Part shown: piece after piece, positions 28,913-38,888 of the stretch
Numbering within the stretch: the stretch's first letter is position 1
How the letters are laid out: every line of letters starts with the position of its first letter
Translations under genes and position numbers: made by a program
Assembly: GCA_014762625.1 (NCBI GenBank)
Contig: JABURQ010000063.1
Location: 1 to 64,000 of the forward strand
Length of the DNA: 64,000 bases
DNA from: Planctomycetaceae bacterium
GTDB lineage: Bacteria > Planctomycetota > Planctomycetia > Planctomycetales > Planctomycetaceae
Reading direction: 5' to 3'
Notes under the pieces: generated by a model
What the model saw: only the letters and a program-made list of their open reading frames with translations
What the model was told of the DNA's origin: nothing
The model's database searches: none

Positions 28913-31489
28913 TCAAATCCCCAATTTCTTCAGGCTATCCTTCAGTTTTTTCAGGTCTTCCTGCTGAACCTTCTCCGTCTTTTCCCGGATTTTGGACTGT
29001 TCTTCAATCAGGTCTCGGAGTTCCTGGAGCGCTTCATGGAATTCGGCCAGATCCGAAATCTCATCCAGCACGGCCCGCATTTTCAAAAGCAGTTGATTCA
29101 ACGAATCGCTGGTCTGGTCCAAGGCACTCAGGGAATCGTTATCCGACTGGACGTTTTGGCTGAACAGACCGGCGGCCACATCGGCGTTTTCGAACAACTC
29201 TTCGGTAATGATTTCGAGCGGCTCCAGAATCAGGGAGTTGATTCGTTCGTTCTGTTCTTCAGTATGCACTCGATTGTTCAGAAGTTCGTCCAGAATCCGT
29301 TTAAAGGATTGTTTGACAGCTGTCGTCTCGTTGCGGTTCTTACCGATTTGATGCCGGGCACGTTCGGCGACATTCGAAACGAGAATTTTCAGTTCCTCGC
29401 GTTTTTCGGCGTCCGTCTCATTCCCGGCAAGTTGTTTCGCAAGTTCGAGAGCATTTTCTCGATTGTCGAGCAGATCTTCACGAGTCGCCTCGACTTCGGA
29501 AATGATTTGTTCGAATTGACGACGCAGGTTGATTTCCCGGTCGTGCAGGATGGCCAGAAGTTCGTCATCCGTCACGATCGTGAAGGTGTAATTCCGACCG
29601 CGCATTTCGTGCGGGCCGTTGAGGTTATCGTTGTCGATCGCGTAGACGGTGAGAATTAGCTTTTGTCCCGGCTTGAGTTCGAGTTGAGCGGTCTGAAAAC
29701 GTTCGAAGGAGAGATATTCTTCCGGCTGGCGATTTTCGTAATACTCGCGAATTTCATGGGACTGAACGTAACCGTTGCGTTCGATATTCTGGCGGCTGTT
29801 GGGGGAATTCTGGAAAGGACGCGGACGAAACTCCTCGCCATCATCGACTTTGAATTCAAACCGTGCTTTGACCAGGCCGTAATCATCGGTGATCGTTCCC
29901 TGAACGGGGATCATGGCTTTGTTGGTGATTGACGACCCGATTCCCGTCAATTCGGTTTCGATTTTGGGAGGCTCGTCCGGAATCCCGAGGATCGTGAAGC
30001 GTTTAGGTTCGGCGGAGAGAATGCCGTCTTCATCCTCCAGATAAATTTTCAGTTCCGAATCGAGCGGCAGAATCCAGGGTTTCCCGAGTTCTGCAGGTAA
30101 TTGAATGTTGCGGCCGGCGATCTCCTCCTGTGAGTGATTGCTCATGACGAAGGGAAGACGGAACAACTGCCTGCCCTCCCCGATCATCGATTGGGCGAGC
30201 GTGGACGGCAGGGACTGTCGTTTTCCGAAACTGCCGTCCTCGTTGATCGGACGCATCGTGAGTTCGTCCGTAGCAGCGGACGATTCTGCTTGATCGTCCG
30301 TTTCATCAGTTGAAGTGTGTCGTTGCCCCAGAGCCAGTTCAAAGGAGTCGGATTGCAGGATGATATTCCGAAGCGGCTTGTTGGTTTCGAGGTTGAGGAC
30401 AAAGGCCGTCTCCGCCGGGATGCTGATCGTCTTGCTGATCAGTTTGTACTCATCGAGCACAATCTCTCCGTCGGCATACTCGTCGCGATTCATGTAGTCC
30501 GGGTAGTCGCACTCCAACGTGATGTCGTCCGCCTTGGGCGCTTCGACGATTTGAATGCGATACGGTTTTCGATTGATGTAGTCGTTGCCGTTCAACCAGA
30601 ATTTAAAACTGCTGAGAACGGAATTCATTTTGAACTGGAACTGACGTTCTCCTCGACGGGCGAGCGGTTGACGGTCGCCGCCGCTCGATTTTTTTTCAAA
30701 CACATAATCAATTTCGACTTCGTCGGGAACGATCCACGGTGTTCCTAGGGAGTTTTCGCCTTCCGGCACCGAGACCCGTAAAGTCAGGTCGGCTCCGGCG
30801 GGATGTTTATAAACACCGTTCACAAACGGACGAACGCGATCGCCCGGCTCCGCGAGCGCGACCACTTCCAGCGTCGTTTCTCGCAGCCAGTAAATCTCGT
30901 CGAAATGCACGAACGCTCGTGTCCAGCGGTCGAACGCTTCCGGCATGGCTGCCGCAACCGCACCGACCCCCATCAGCAACACCGCAGCAGCAGCCCAGCC
31001 CTGAATCAGAGGTCGCCAGTCAAAGACGTCCGAAAGTTTGAGTTCGTGTGCCGATTGCCCCACTTCTCGGATCGTTTCCTGGATCATGTACTGGGTGAGT
31101 GGTGACTGTTCCTCGCCTGTAGTGCCTTCCAGTTCAACGGCCGTGATGAGACGATCGTCCAACTCGGGAAAGCGACGTTCGAGAATCAGCGCCAACGACC
31201 GGGCTTTCTTGCTTTTCAGCAGGCGCAGAACAACCTGATTGGCGAGCACCCAGAAAATGGCCCCCACCATCCCCATCGCCAGAAGAATACGCAAAGCGAC
31301 CGGAAGCTCCAGATAACTGACTTGAAAGTAGAGCCAGTCGAGTGTGATCGTGGCGAAGAAGCCGACACACAAGGCGATCAACACCAGAGCCACCCCGTGA
31401 AAAAAGAGGTAGAGCTGGATCCTCAGCCGCAGGTTGTCCAGGACAGAGTCGAGCTCGGATTTCATGGGGCCATACGGCAAAGTTGACAT
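28913..31489 (-). CDS. DUF4175-like membrane protein
   Basis: 858 residues. The N-terminus has two membrane segments (about 26-50 and 58-80). A cytoplasmic-type helical stretch with LALILERRFPELDDRL follows (about 95-120), a signature of DUF4175-like proteins, then a third membrane helix near 165-185. A long beta-rich ectodomain follows (about 190-640) and a C-terminal coiled-coil of 200 residues (EVEATREDLLDN, IEEQSKIREKTEKVQQEDLKKL). No catalytic motif. It is related to the minus-strand gene at 51575-54964. Start could be ATG 31489 or the in-frame ATG 31465. Partner genes around it suggest membership of an envelope complex linked to MoxR/vWA proteins. Confidence 0.82.
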   Translation of the reverse strand: MSTLPYGPMKSELDSVLDNLRLRIQLYLFFHGVALVLIALCVGFFATITLDWLYFQVSYLELPVALRILLAMGMVGAIFWVLANQVVLRLLKSKKARSLALILERRFPELDDRLITAVELEGTTGEEQSPLTQYMIQETIREVGQSAHELKLSDVFDWRPLIQGWAAAAVLLMGVGAVAAAMPEAFDRWTRAFVHFDEIYWLRETTLEVVALAEPGDRVRPFVNGVYKHPAGADLTLRVSVPEGENSLGTPWIVPDEVEIDYVFEKKSSGGDRQPLARRGERQFQFKMNSVLSSFKFWLNGNDYINRKPYRIQIVEAPKADDITLECDYPDYMNRDEYADGEIVLDEYKLISKTISIPAETAFVLNLETNKPLRNIILQSDSFELALGQRHTSTDETDDQAESSAATDELTMRPINEDGSFGKRQSLPSTLAQSMIGEGRQLFRLPFVMSNHSQEEIAGRNIQLPAELGKPWILPLDSELKIYLEDEDGILSAEPKRFTILGIPDEPPKIETELTGIGSSITNKAMIPVQGTITDDYGLVKARFEFKVDDGEEFRPRPFQNSPNSRQNIERNGYVQSHEIREYYENRQPEEYLSFERFQTAQLELKPGQKLILTVYAIDNDNLNGPHEMRGRNYTFTIVTDDELLAILHDREINLRRQFEQIISEVEATREDLLDNRENALELAKQLAGNETDAEKREELKILVSNVAERARHQIGKNRNETTAVKQSFKRILDELLNNRVHTEEQNERINSLILEPLEIITEELFENADVAAGLFSQNVQSDNDSLSALDQTSDSLNQLLLKMRAVLDEISDLAEFHEALQELRDLIEEQSKIREKTEKVQQEDLKKLKDSLKKLGI

Positions 31490-31595
31490 GCGGCGTGATT
31501 ACTTTCTGTAGACTGGCGTCAATTTGGATCTGGTCTCTTGCAGGAAGGACGTTTTGAGGCCCTGCATCCAACACGATTCCGTTCAATTCGAGCAG

Positions 31596-33455
31596 TTATT
31601 TGAGGGAATAAGGCGTTTTCCCCTGATCGGCGATGAATTTTTCGGTCGCAATGACGAACCCCTGGCCCGTGTCATCAAGATAAAGACCGATTTTCCCGGT
31701 GCCTTTGGTGATCGAGTCCTTGATAATGGTATTTCCTTCCCCATTGATGATCGCCAGCAAGGCTTTGGCGACGCTGATTTGCTTGTACGCGAAGGTCTGC
31801 GGCATGTTCTGAGTGAAACCGGCCAGTTTCAGAGCATCCCCTTCGATTTCCATCTTGATTTCCGCTTCATCCGCGATGTAGGCGAAAGCGTCCTGAAGCG
31901 GCATGCGGCGGAAATCGACCTCGATTTGTTTTTGCAGCTTTTCTTCCAGCGTCAGTTCTTTCTCGGGCTCATTCGAGGCGACTGTGGTGGCTGGTCCGGC
32001 GGACTGATTGAAATCGGTGCGGGTCGATTCATCCCAGGTCAGCAAAGAACCCAGAGCCAGATTTGGTGCCGCACGGTCGTTGAGAACGGTCGTGAACTGG
32101 ATCGATCGTGATTCCGAGCCGCTGGAGGTTGCCATGGCGAGCACCTTCGTCATCGCCGGGAACCGCCCGATGATTTTTCGTGGTCCCACCTGTTGCGGAT
32201 TCATTTTGGAGACCGCACTCAGGATCCGTTCGGGAAGTTCATCCAGTCGCTGGGACAGTTTACGCTCCACCGATGAAGGGAGTGCTGCCGCATCGTTACG
32301 TAAAATAAGTTCCTGATGAAACTCTCCATCCAGATGTACGCTCCAGACGGCGGTTTTGACATCATCTCCGAGCCAGTCCAGAAAGTGATTGAGAACCGGA
32401 CCGGCGTTTTCCGGGAACCAGGAACTTTGCTCCAGTCGGAGAATTTTGGGATCGAAGAGAATGGAGAGATGACGATCCTGATCGGTTTTCAATAGCAGAG
32501 TTTCGATGTCTTGGTCGGTGATCGCGTTCACGTCGATGGCGTCTGCCATTTCCTGGGCATAATCCGCCGGCCCGACGGCGAACTTCTGATCGTCGATATG
32601 AATGAAACACTGATCTCCGGTGAGGTAAATCGCGGGAGAATAGTCATTAATGCGATCGCCGGGAAATAGCTTGATCAGAGTGGCGGGGGATTGCTCTTCG
32701 ACCAGCTCCACATAAGCGGCCACTTGGGGCAGCTCATTTCTCAAGCCGGGGATCAGGCAAATCTGCAGGCGGTCGATCTGCCGGGGCTCAAATTTTGTGA
32801 GTTCCGTGATTCTGGATTCCAGCCAGGTCCCAATCGGTCCCAGGCAGAAACGAAATTCTTCAGCGAGAGACTTTTGTTCCCAGAAGGCAGCCGGATGCAG
32901 ATTCACGATGACCCGCGCACCGGACGGTATGTAGTGCAGAGTAATCGGCCCGCCCTTGGTGGGTGCCGCATTGGCGAGTGAATCCATATTGGCTTTATTT
33001 TCGGCCACCTGAGCGTCGTAAGCGGAATTCCGTTTCGGGGCTTCGGCTTCCGCTTTCGCCGCCGCCAGTTTTTCGCGTTCCGCTTTGACGTAGAAGATGA
33101 CGCCAGCCAGCACGACGGCAATCAGCCCCCCGACGACGATCTGGAAGTTGCGACGTTTTTTATTTTTTCGCCGCAGTTCCTTCATGCGTTCGACACCGCC
33201 CGATTCGATCGTGGGTGCGGTGACCGGAGGCGTAAAAGTCTGGGCCTCTGGAGCAGCGGTCGCAGAACTCGCACCGGTAGTGGCGGATTCCGGAGCGGGA
33301 GCGACCAGTTCGAGTTCGACTTCCTCCTCTTCCGGTTCTTCCAGCCGAAAGACTTCCGCGCACTTGGGGCATTTCCCCTTTTTGCCGATCAGACTGCGAT
33401 CCTTCAGCTTCAGTTCCTGACCGCAATGGGGGCATGGAATAACGACTACGGGCAT
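31596..33455 (-). CDS. Zinc-ribbon membrane protein with STN-like C-terminus
   Basis: 619 residues with GAGGAAA ahead of the start. A zinc ribbon (C8/C11 and C29/C32) is followed by an acidic, Ala/Pro-rich linker and one transmembrane helix at 104-123. A large mixed alpha/beta periplasmic domain follows (about 155-480), with no motif I know. The C-terminal 100 residues (about 510-610, VDFRRMPLQDAFAYIADEAEIKMEI then KALLAIINGEG) resemble the secretin/TonB short N-terminal (STN) fold. A plus-strand gene at 41540-43108 has the same ends with identical Cys spacing. It heads the eight-gene minus-strand run and lies 187 bp downstream of ispD. Confidence 0.85.
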   Translation of the reverse strand: MPVVVIPCPHCGQELKLKDRSLIGKKGKCPKCAEVFRLEEPEEEEVELELVAPAPESATTGASSATAAPEAQTFTPPVTAPTIESGGVERMKELRRKNKKRRNFQIVVGGLIAVVLAGVIFYVKAEREKLAAAKAEAEAPKRNSAYDAQVAENKANMDSLANAAPTKGGPITLHYIPSGARVIVNLHPAAFWEQKSLAEEFRFCLGPIGTWLESRITELTKFEPRQIDRLQICLIPGLRNELPQVAAYVELVEEQSPATLIKLFPGDRINDYSPAIYLTGDQCFIHIDDQKFAVGPADYAQEMADAIDVNAITDQDIETLLLKTDQDRHLSILFDPKILRLEQSSWFPENAGPVLNHFLDWLGDDVKTAVWSVHLDGEFHQELILRNDAAALPSSVERKLSQRLDELPERILSAVSKMNPQQVGPRKIIGRFPAMTKVLAMATSSGSESRSIQFTTVLNDRAAPNLALGSLLTWDESTRTDFNQSAGPATTVASNEPEKELTLEEKLQKQIEVDFRRMPLQDAFAYIADEAEIKMEIEGDALKLAGFTQNMPQTFAYKQISVAKALLAIINGEGNTIIKDSITKGTGKIGLYLDDTGQGFVIATEKFIADQGKTPYSLK

Positions 33456-33641
33456 CGTGATTTCCTCGGGCGAATCGCTGGGGACACATCCTGTCTGATG
33501 ACTTTGCCAGAAACCCTGCTCGCCAGACAGAGAACTCCTGCAAAATCGGCGTTTTCAATGAAGCGGCAGTTCCCGTTCCATTGCCATTATTTCACTATAA
33601 CAGAACATTTTTCTGTTTCCATCCCCTTTCCTGAAAACGGT

Positions 33642-34385
33642 TTACAGCCGAGAAGGATCTTCGTCGGCAAAGGGGTGCAGGGATCGGAGTGTCTTTTCTT
33701 TGGGCACGACGGCGAGCAGTGCTTCCGCCATCTTCAGGTCGTCCTGGGTCGTAATTTTCAGGTTGATGGCCGAGCACTGCACGATGGACACCGATTTTCC
33801 CAGATTTTCCACGAGTTGGGCTTCATCCGTGGCGTTCAGGCCTCCCCGCTGAGCGAAAGCTTCTTCGAGCAGAGATTTTAGAAAGACTTGCGGTGTCTGG
33901 GCCTCCCACAGTTCGTCCCGGGAGACGGTTTCCTCAATGGTGTCACCCGTTTTGACGCGTTTCAGAGTCGAAGCCACTTTGTGAGCGAGGATGGCCGCGT
34001 TGGTCTCGACCGCTTTGGCAAACACGTCGTCGATCCATTTTTTTGCCAACAGAGGTCGGGCGGCATCGTGGACGGCGACAAAGTCGATCCCCTCCTTCAC
34101 TACTGCCAACCCATTGGCGACGGAGTCTGCCCGTTCGGCTCCTCCGAGCACGATATCGATGTTCATAAACGCCAGATTGGGGCGAAATTTTTCTTTGAAA
34201 CGTTCTTCGTCCTCCGGGGAGATGACAATGATCGTTTGGGCAACATCCTGCCGTTCAACAAAATGTTCGGCGGTTCGGATCCAGACCGCACGCTCTTTGA
34301 GGTTGGTAAACACTTTTTTGTCTCGGGCATTTCCGAAACGGCTGCTTTTCCCGGCGGCGGGAAGGATGACGGCAAATTTCGACAT
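33642..34385 (-). CDS. ispD: 2-C-methyl-D-erythritol 4-phosphate cytidylyltransferase
   Basis: 247 residues. It makes CDP-methylerythritol in the non-mevalonate isoprenoid pathway. The CTP-binding N-terminus reads PAAGKSSRFG (residues 9-18) with the catalytic Lys in DKKVF, and VAVHDAARPL lies near residue 108. The length and order are typical for the single-function enzyme; no ispF fusion. GGGAGTCC is a plausible ribosome-binding site. It may be co-transcribed with a tiny possible lipoprotein gene upstream. Confidence 0.94.
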   Translation of the reverse strand: MSKFAVILPAAGKSSRFGNARDKKVFTNLKERAVWIRTAEHFVERQDVAQTIIVISPEDEERFKEKFRPNLAFMNIDIVLGGAERADSVANGLAVVKEGIDFVAVHDAARPLLAKKWIDDVFAKAVETNAAILAHKVASTLKRVKTGDTIEETVSRDELWEAQTPQVFLKSLLEEAFAQRGGLNATDEAQLVENLGKSVSIVQCSAINLKITTQDDLKMAEALLAVVPKEKTLRSLHPFADEDPSRL

Positions 34386-34476
34386 TTCAGGACTCCCGGT
34401 GTGGCTCGATGGATTTCGAATATCCTAACGACGATCGAGTGGCGAATCCAAACGGCAGACGGCTGCGAGGAAGATT

Positions 34477-34668
34477 TCATTCCGGTGAGAAAATATCTGT
34501 GGGGATCTGGAGAGTGAGGCGTCTCTTCTTTTGAGGAGCATCCGAGGATGTGGCCGGGGAATCTTCGTTTTTCGGTCGCGTCCCTGAGGAAGCACCGCTA
34601 CCATGAGACACACAGGTCACGAGACACAGAACCGCCAGATACAACTTCAGGAGTGAGTAGAACTTCAT
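34477..34668 (-). CDS. Possible small lipoprotein
   Basis: A 63-residue frame whose first 30 residues look like a lipoprotein signal: [16 protein letters not shown] followed by VTC at a lipobox-like position near residue 20. The rest is polar ([11 protein letters not shown]). Its ATG at 34668 overlaps the start codon of the divergent moxR gene by two bases, an odd arrangement, and no Shine-Dalgarno is seen. It ends 92 bp ahead of ispD. The signal-like N-terminus favours a real gene; the overlap argues against. Confidence 0.35.
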   Translation of the reverse strand: MKFYSLLKLYLAVLCLVTCVSHGSGASSGTRPKNEDSPATSSDAPQKKRRLTLQIPTDIFSPE

Positions 34669-35749
34669 GAGTGAAGAGCCGAGCGTTACTGATAACACCG
34701 AAACCGTTCAGAAAATCAACGAGGCTTATGCCAAAATCCGGGGGCAGATCAGCAAGGTCATCATCGGGCAGGATGAAGTTGTCGACCAGTTGTTGATCGC
34801 GTTGTTCTCGCGCGGTCACTGTCTGCTGGAGGGGGTGCCCGGTCTGGCGAAAACCCTGATGATCAGCACACTCGCTCGCACGCTCTCGATGTCATTTGCC
34901 CGGATTCAGTTTACACCTGACCTGATGCCGGCTGACATTACGGGAACCGACGTTCTGCAGGAAAACAAGGAAACGGGCGAACGCGTCTTCCGTTTTATTC
35001 AAGGACCACTGTTTCACAACGTCGTGCTCGCCGACGAAATCAACCGGACACCTCCCAAAACGCAGGCCGCGCTGCTCGAAGCGATGCAGGAAAGGCAAGT
35101 GACCGTCGGTCAAACCCGGCATATGCTTGACGAGCCATTTTTCGTGCTGGCAACGCAAAACCCCATCGAGCAGGAAGGAACCTATGCCCTTCCCGAAGCC
35201 CAACAAGATCGTTTCATGTTCAAGGTGACGGTCGATTATCCCAGCTTCGTCGAAGAACGGGCCATCGCGAAAGCGACCACCAGCACCATCAAGCACGAGA
35301 TTGACGCGGTTCTCGACGGTAAAGAAATTCTCCTGCTGCAGGAACTCGTGCGTCAGGTGCCGGTCTCCGATCACGTCGTCGATTACGCATTGCTGCTGGT
35401 CCGACAAACCCGCGTCCAGGAAGAAGAAACGCCTGAGTTCATCAACGATTGGCTCAGTTGGGGCGCCGGCCCGCGGGCCGTGCAGATGTTACTACTGGGA
35501 GCGAAAACCCGAGCGTTGCTGAACGGGCGGATGCATGTTTCGACCGAGGATATCCAGGCGCTCGCCAAACCGGTCCTGCGACACCGGATCGTCGTCAACT
35601 TCTCGGCGGAAAGTGAAGGAATCGATAGTGACAAGGTCATCGAACGTCTCGTGGCGGAAACGCCCTCAAAGGAAGGTGAACTGAACCGTGACCCAAGATT
35701 ACAGAAAATTTTTGCGGCCGGAGGAACTCAGCCGAATCTCACGACTTGA
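34667..35749 (+). CDS. MoxR-family AAA+ ATPase
   Basis: 360 residues, standard for MoxR. The Walker A motif is GVPGLAKT (56-63) and Walker B VVLADEIN (about 119-126), followed by [16 protein letters not shown]; sensor ATQNP lies near 164. AGGAGTG precedes the start. MoxR proteins act as cytoplasmic chaperone-like ATPases that mature or activate partner complexes together with vWA proteins. It is the only MoxR in the window, although three BatA/vWA pairs are present. Its 3' end overlaps the DUF58 gene by 62 bp, so the two are coupled. Confidence 0.95.
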   Translation: MSEEPSVTDNTETVQKINEAYAKIRGQISKVIIGQDEVVDQLLIALFSRGHCLLEGVPGLAKTLMISTLARTLSMSFARIQFTPDLMPADITGTDVLQENKETGERVFRFIQGPLFHNVVLADEINRTPPKTQAALLEAMQERQVTVGQTRHMLDEPFFVLATQNPIEQEGTYALPEAQQDRFMFKVTVDYPSFVEERAIAKATTSTIKHEIDAVLDGKEILLLQELVRQVPVSDHVVDYALLLVRQTRVQEEETPEFINDWLSWGAGPRAVQMLLLGAKTRALLNGRMHVSTEDIQALAKPVLRHRIVVNFSAESEGIDSDKVIERLVAETPSKEGELNRDPRLQKIFAAGGTQPNLTT

Positions 35750-36599
35750 GATTCGCGCCCGCCAGGTGGTCGAAGGTTTTCTGTCGGGACTTCATCGGAG
35801 TCCGTACTACGGCCAATCGGTTGAGTTCGTTCAGCACCGGGAATATGTCTCGGGAGATGATATCCGTCGCGTCGACTGGAAAGTCTGGTCGAAGACCGAC
35901 AAATATTACATCAAGCTCTACGAAGAAGACACCAATCTACGGACCACTCTGCTGGTCGACTTGAGCGAGTCGATGCTGTTCCAGTCGGGAGCGATGTCGA
36001 AATACGATTACGCCTGCACGATCGCGGCAGCGCTCTCGCATTTGTTGTTGAAACAGCAGGACTCCGTGGGACTCTATGCGTTCGACGACACATTGCGGAA
36101 ACGGGTTCCCTCCAGCAGTCGACGCAATCAACTGCATGCGATTCTCCAGGCACTCAGCAACGAAAAACCTGCCGAAAAAACCGATCTCCATCAAATCCTG
36201 CGACAGGTCGCCGACGACCAATCGCAGAAAGGAATGATCGTCCTGATCTCCGATCTGTTCACCGATTTCGACAAACTGTGCAAAGGATTGACGCAGTTAC
36301 GTTATCGCGGTCACGACGTCCTGGTGATGCATATCCTCGACGATCAGGAACTCGATTTTGAATACACCGGCACGACACGATTTGAAGGAATGGAAGAAGC
36401 GGGCGATTTGATTTGCGATCCCCGTGCCTTGCGCGAGGGATACCAGAAAGCGATGCAGGATTTTTTATTCGATTTACGACGCTTCTGTTCGAAGAATCTG
36501 GTCGATTATCAGGTGATTCGGACGAGCGAACATATGGACGCGGCTCTGCTGCACTATTTCAATCATCGAGTCGGGATGCGACAAGCGGTTCAAAAATAA
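35688..36599 (+). CDS. DUF58 domain protein (vWA-like)
   Basis: 303 residues from a GTG at 35688 inside the end of moxR; the AAGGAAGGTGAA stretch ahead can serve as ribosome-binding site. The DUF58 signature [15 protein letters not shown] is at about 56-70. A vWA-like MIDAS motif DLSES (91-95) follows, so metal-dependent protein binding is plausible. No membrane helix is evident, so it is cytoplasmic or peripheral. DUF58 proteins are the standard partner of MoxR. Confidence 0.93.
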   Translation: MTQDYRKFLRPEELSRISRLEIRARQVVEGFLSGLHRSPYYGQSVEFVQHREYVSGDDIRRVDWKVWSKTDKYYIKLYEEDTNLRTTLLVDLSESMLFQSGAMSKYDYACTIAAALSHLLLKQQDSVGLYAFDDTLRKRVPSSSRRNQLHAILQALSNEKPAEKTDLHQILRQVADDQSQKGMIVLISDLFTDFDKLCKGLTQLRYRGHDVLVMHILDDQELDFEYTGTTRFEGMEEAGDLICDPRALREGYQKAMQDFLFDLRRFCSKNLVDYQVIRTSEHMDAALLHYFNHRVGMRQAVQK

Positions 36600-36629
36600 A
36601 CGACACCAGATTAGAGACGACTCCCCACT

Positions 36630-38888
36630 ATGGGCGGATTTTTTTCAGGACTAACCAGCTTTCTCTCACCGTTCTTTATGAACCCGGCGGTGTTTCTCCC
36701 CGGCGCTGCGCTGATCTCCGCTCCGATTATCATCCACTTGCTGAATCGTCTGCGTTTTCGCAAAGTTCGTTTCGCCGCCATGGCTTTTTTGCTGCAATCG
36801 CAGAAACAGAACAAGCGACGGATTCTGTTCGAGCAGTTGTTACTGCTGTTGTTGCGGATTCTGATTGTGCTGCTGATCGCGTCCCTCATCGCGCGTCTGA
36901 TGTTCAGTCCAAATCAACTGGCGTTGTTGCGCGGGGAAAAAAGCCATCAACTGGTCTTGCTCGACAATAGCGCGTCGATGCAGGACCGGTGGGGAGAGAC
37001 GACAGCCTTCGACGAGGGCAAGAAAATTATTCTGAAACTCGTGGAAGAAGGATCCCAGCGTCCCGGAACGCAAAAACTGACCGTCATTTTGCTCTCCGAA
37101 CCGGATCGCCCTTTCATCCTCGGCGAAGATATCAACGAACAGCTCTTGATCAAACTGGCCGAGGATCTGGAAACTCTCGAACCTTCGTCTCGCGCTTTGA
37201 ATCTGATCGACGGCTTGCAGGCGTCGCTGGACCGCTTGAACGATCTGAAAGCCGTTTCCCGTACCGCGAATATTATCACCGACTTCCGCGAAAGTGATTG
37301 GAACACTCAACCGGCGCTCAAGGAAATGGTCAAGAGTTTCGAGGAAGCCGACATCGCCGTCAATCTGGTTCGATCGGTGACCGAACGTCATCAAAACCTT
37401 TCTCTGGTTGGTTTGAGTGGAGATTTACAGACCGCCGCCGTCAATGTCCCGTTGCGATTGACGGCACAGGTGAGAAATCATTCACAGACGAAAGCGGACG
37501 GCGTGCGGCTCACCGTCATCCAAGACGGTAAGAAACTGCCGGTTGCGGTTCCCGTAGCGGGGGTGGAAGCGGGCGAGACAGTCGCGAAATCGTTCGATGT
37601 GGTCTTCGCCACCCCGGGACGTCACCAACTCGAAGTGCTACTCGATTCCGACGCGCTCGATCAGGATAACTCACGGTTTCTCACACTCAACTTGAAAGCG
37701 ACCAACCCGGTTCTCCTGATCGATGGCGATCAGGAGGCCAAAGCGGCGGCCGTTGTGGCGGATGCTCTGGCTGCGGATCCGACCCTCACAGGGATCGCTC
37801 CGCTCATTCAGAGTCCCGATTATTTGCGACGCAACTCGCTGGAGAATTTCCGCTGCATCTACCTGATTAATGTGGGAGCGTTGCCGGCGGATGCGATCGT
37901 GCCTCTGGAAAATTATGTCGCTTCCGGTGGAGGTCTGGCCTGGTTCGTGGGGGAATTGACCGATCCGCGATTCATTAATGACACGCTTATTCGAGAAGAC
38001 GAAAACAGTCTGTTTCCCGTTCCTTTAGCGCCGACATGGAGCGACTTACCGCGGGCGAGCGAATTTTCTCCCGGTCCCGACTTGGAATTTACCGACCATC
38101 CGCTGTTTACGATTTTTCAGGGAGAAGAGAATCCTTTTGTCGCGGCGGTCCACGTCGATCGCTTCTTCCCCGTCGCGGAGGAAGTGACGGAAGCTGGCCT
38201 GCGAGAGGAAGGTCGGGTGCAAACGCTCGTCACGCTGAGGAACGACGCTCCGATTATGTTCGAACATTCATTCGGCCAGGGAAAAATCATCACCACGCTC
38301 ACTTCCGCCGGTAATGCGTGGAACGATTGGTCGACGAATCCAAGTTTTGTTATTTTCCAGCTCGAATTGCAGAAGTATCTGGCCAAGCGCTACGAAAAAC
38401 AGCACAGCGAGGAAGTCGGAACGCCGATTGAGCTGGCGGTCGATGCCGCGCGCTATTCACAGGAGCTCGAAATCATTTCTCCGAATGAGCAAACCGCGCA
38501 ACTGCAAATGACCCGAGAAGAAGTGGATGCGGATGACGACAGCGAAGATTTTGTCTGGAAAGCAAACTTTACCGATACGAACGATGCCGGCGTCTACCGC
38601 GTGACGCTGTTTGATAACGACCAACTGCCCGAAGAACGTTGGATTGCCTATAATCCTCCTGTGACCGAGAGTAGTCTCAAACTCCTCTCCAAGGATGACC
38701 TCGAAGATCGAGTCGGCCAGAGCGATCAGATTGCGATTCAGTCCTACGACGATCTCAGTTGGTTGCAACAGGCAGACGCTCAACAGGAAGCGCGGATGTC
38801 GGTGTTGGCCGCATTGTTTCTGATTATGATGTTCGAACAGTTCCTGGCCTATCGACTCAGTTACCACACTCGAACTTCCGGAGCTTAG
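36630..38888 (+). CDS. BatA-like membrane protein with vWA domain (copy 1)
   Basis: 752 residues. The BatA N-terminal domain (about 15-95) has a first membrane helix ending in IHLLNRLRFRKVRFAAMAFL and a second, Leu-rich helix (EQLLLLLLRILIVLLIASLIA). The vWA-like domain starts with the MIDAS DNSAS near 111. A long beta-rich periplasmic region follows, then a GATase-like Rossmann segment (LLIDGDQEAKAAAVV) that lacks the usual Cys. The last membrane helix (about 727-745) ends in an FEQFLAYRLSYH signature. The stop overlaps the next gene's GTG by one base. Related copies are at 46533-48881 and 57346-59769. Confidence 0.9.
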   Translation: MGGFFSGLTSFLSPFFMNPAVFLPGAALISAPIIIHLLNRLRFRKVRFAAMAFLLQSQKQNKRRILFEQLLLLLLRILIVLLIASLIARLMFSPNQLALLRGEKSHQLVLLDNSASMQDRWGETTAFDEGKKIILKLVEEGSQRPGTQKLTVILLSEPDRPFILGEDINEQLLIKLAEDLETLEPSSRALNLIDGLQASLDRLNDLKAVSRTANIITDFRESDWNTQPALKEMVKSFEEADIAVNLVRSVTERHQNLSLVGLSGDLQTAAVNVPLRLTAQVRNHSQTKADGVRLTVIQDGKKLPVAVPVAGVEAGETVAKSFDVVFATPGRHQLEVLLDSDALDQDNSRFLTLNLKATNPVLLIDGDQEAKAAAVVADALAADPTLTGIAPLIQSPDYLRRNSLENFRCIYLINVGALPADAIVPLENYVASGGGLAWFVGELTDPRFINDTLIREDENSLFPVPLAPTWSDLPRASEFSPGPDLEFTDHPLFTIFQGEENPFVAAVHVDRFFPVAEEVTEAGLREEGRVQTLVTLRNDAPIMFEHSFGQGKIITTLTSAGNAWNDWSTNPSFVIFQLELQKYLAKRYEKQHSEEVGTPIELAVDAARYSQELEIISPNEQTAQLQMTREEVDADDDSEDFVWKANFTDTNDAGVYRVTLFDNDQLPEERWIAYNPPVTESSLKLLSKDDLEDRVGQSDQIAIQSYDDLSWLQQADAQQEARMSVLAALFLIMMFEQFLAYRLSYHTRTSGA

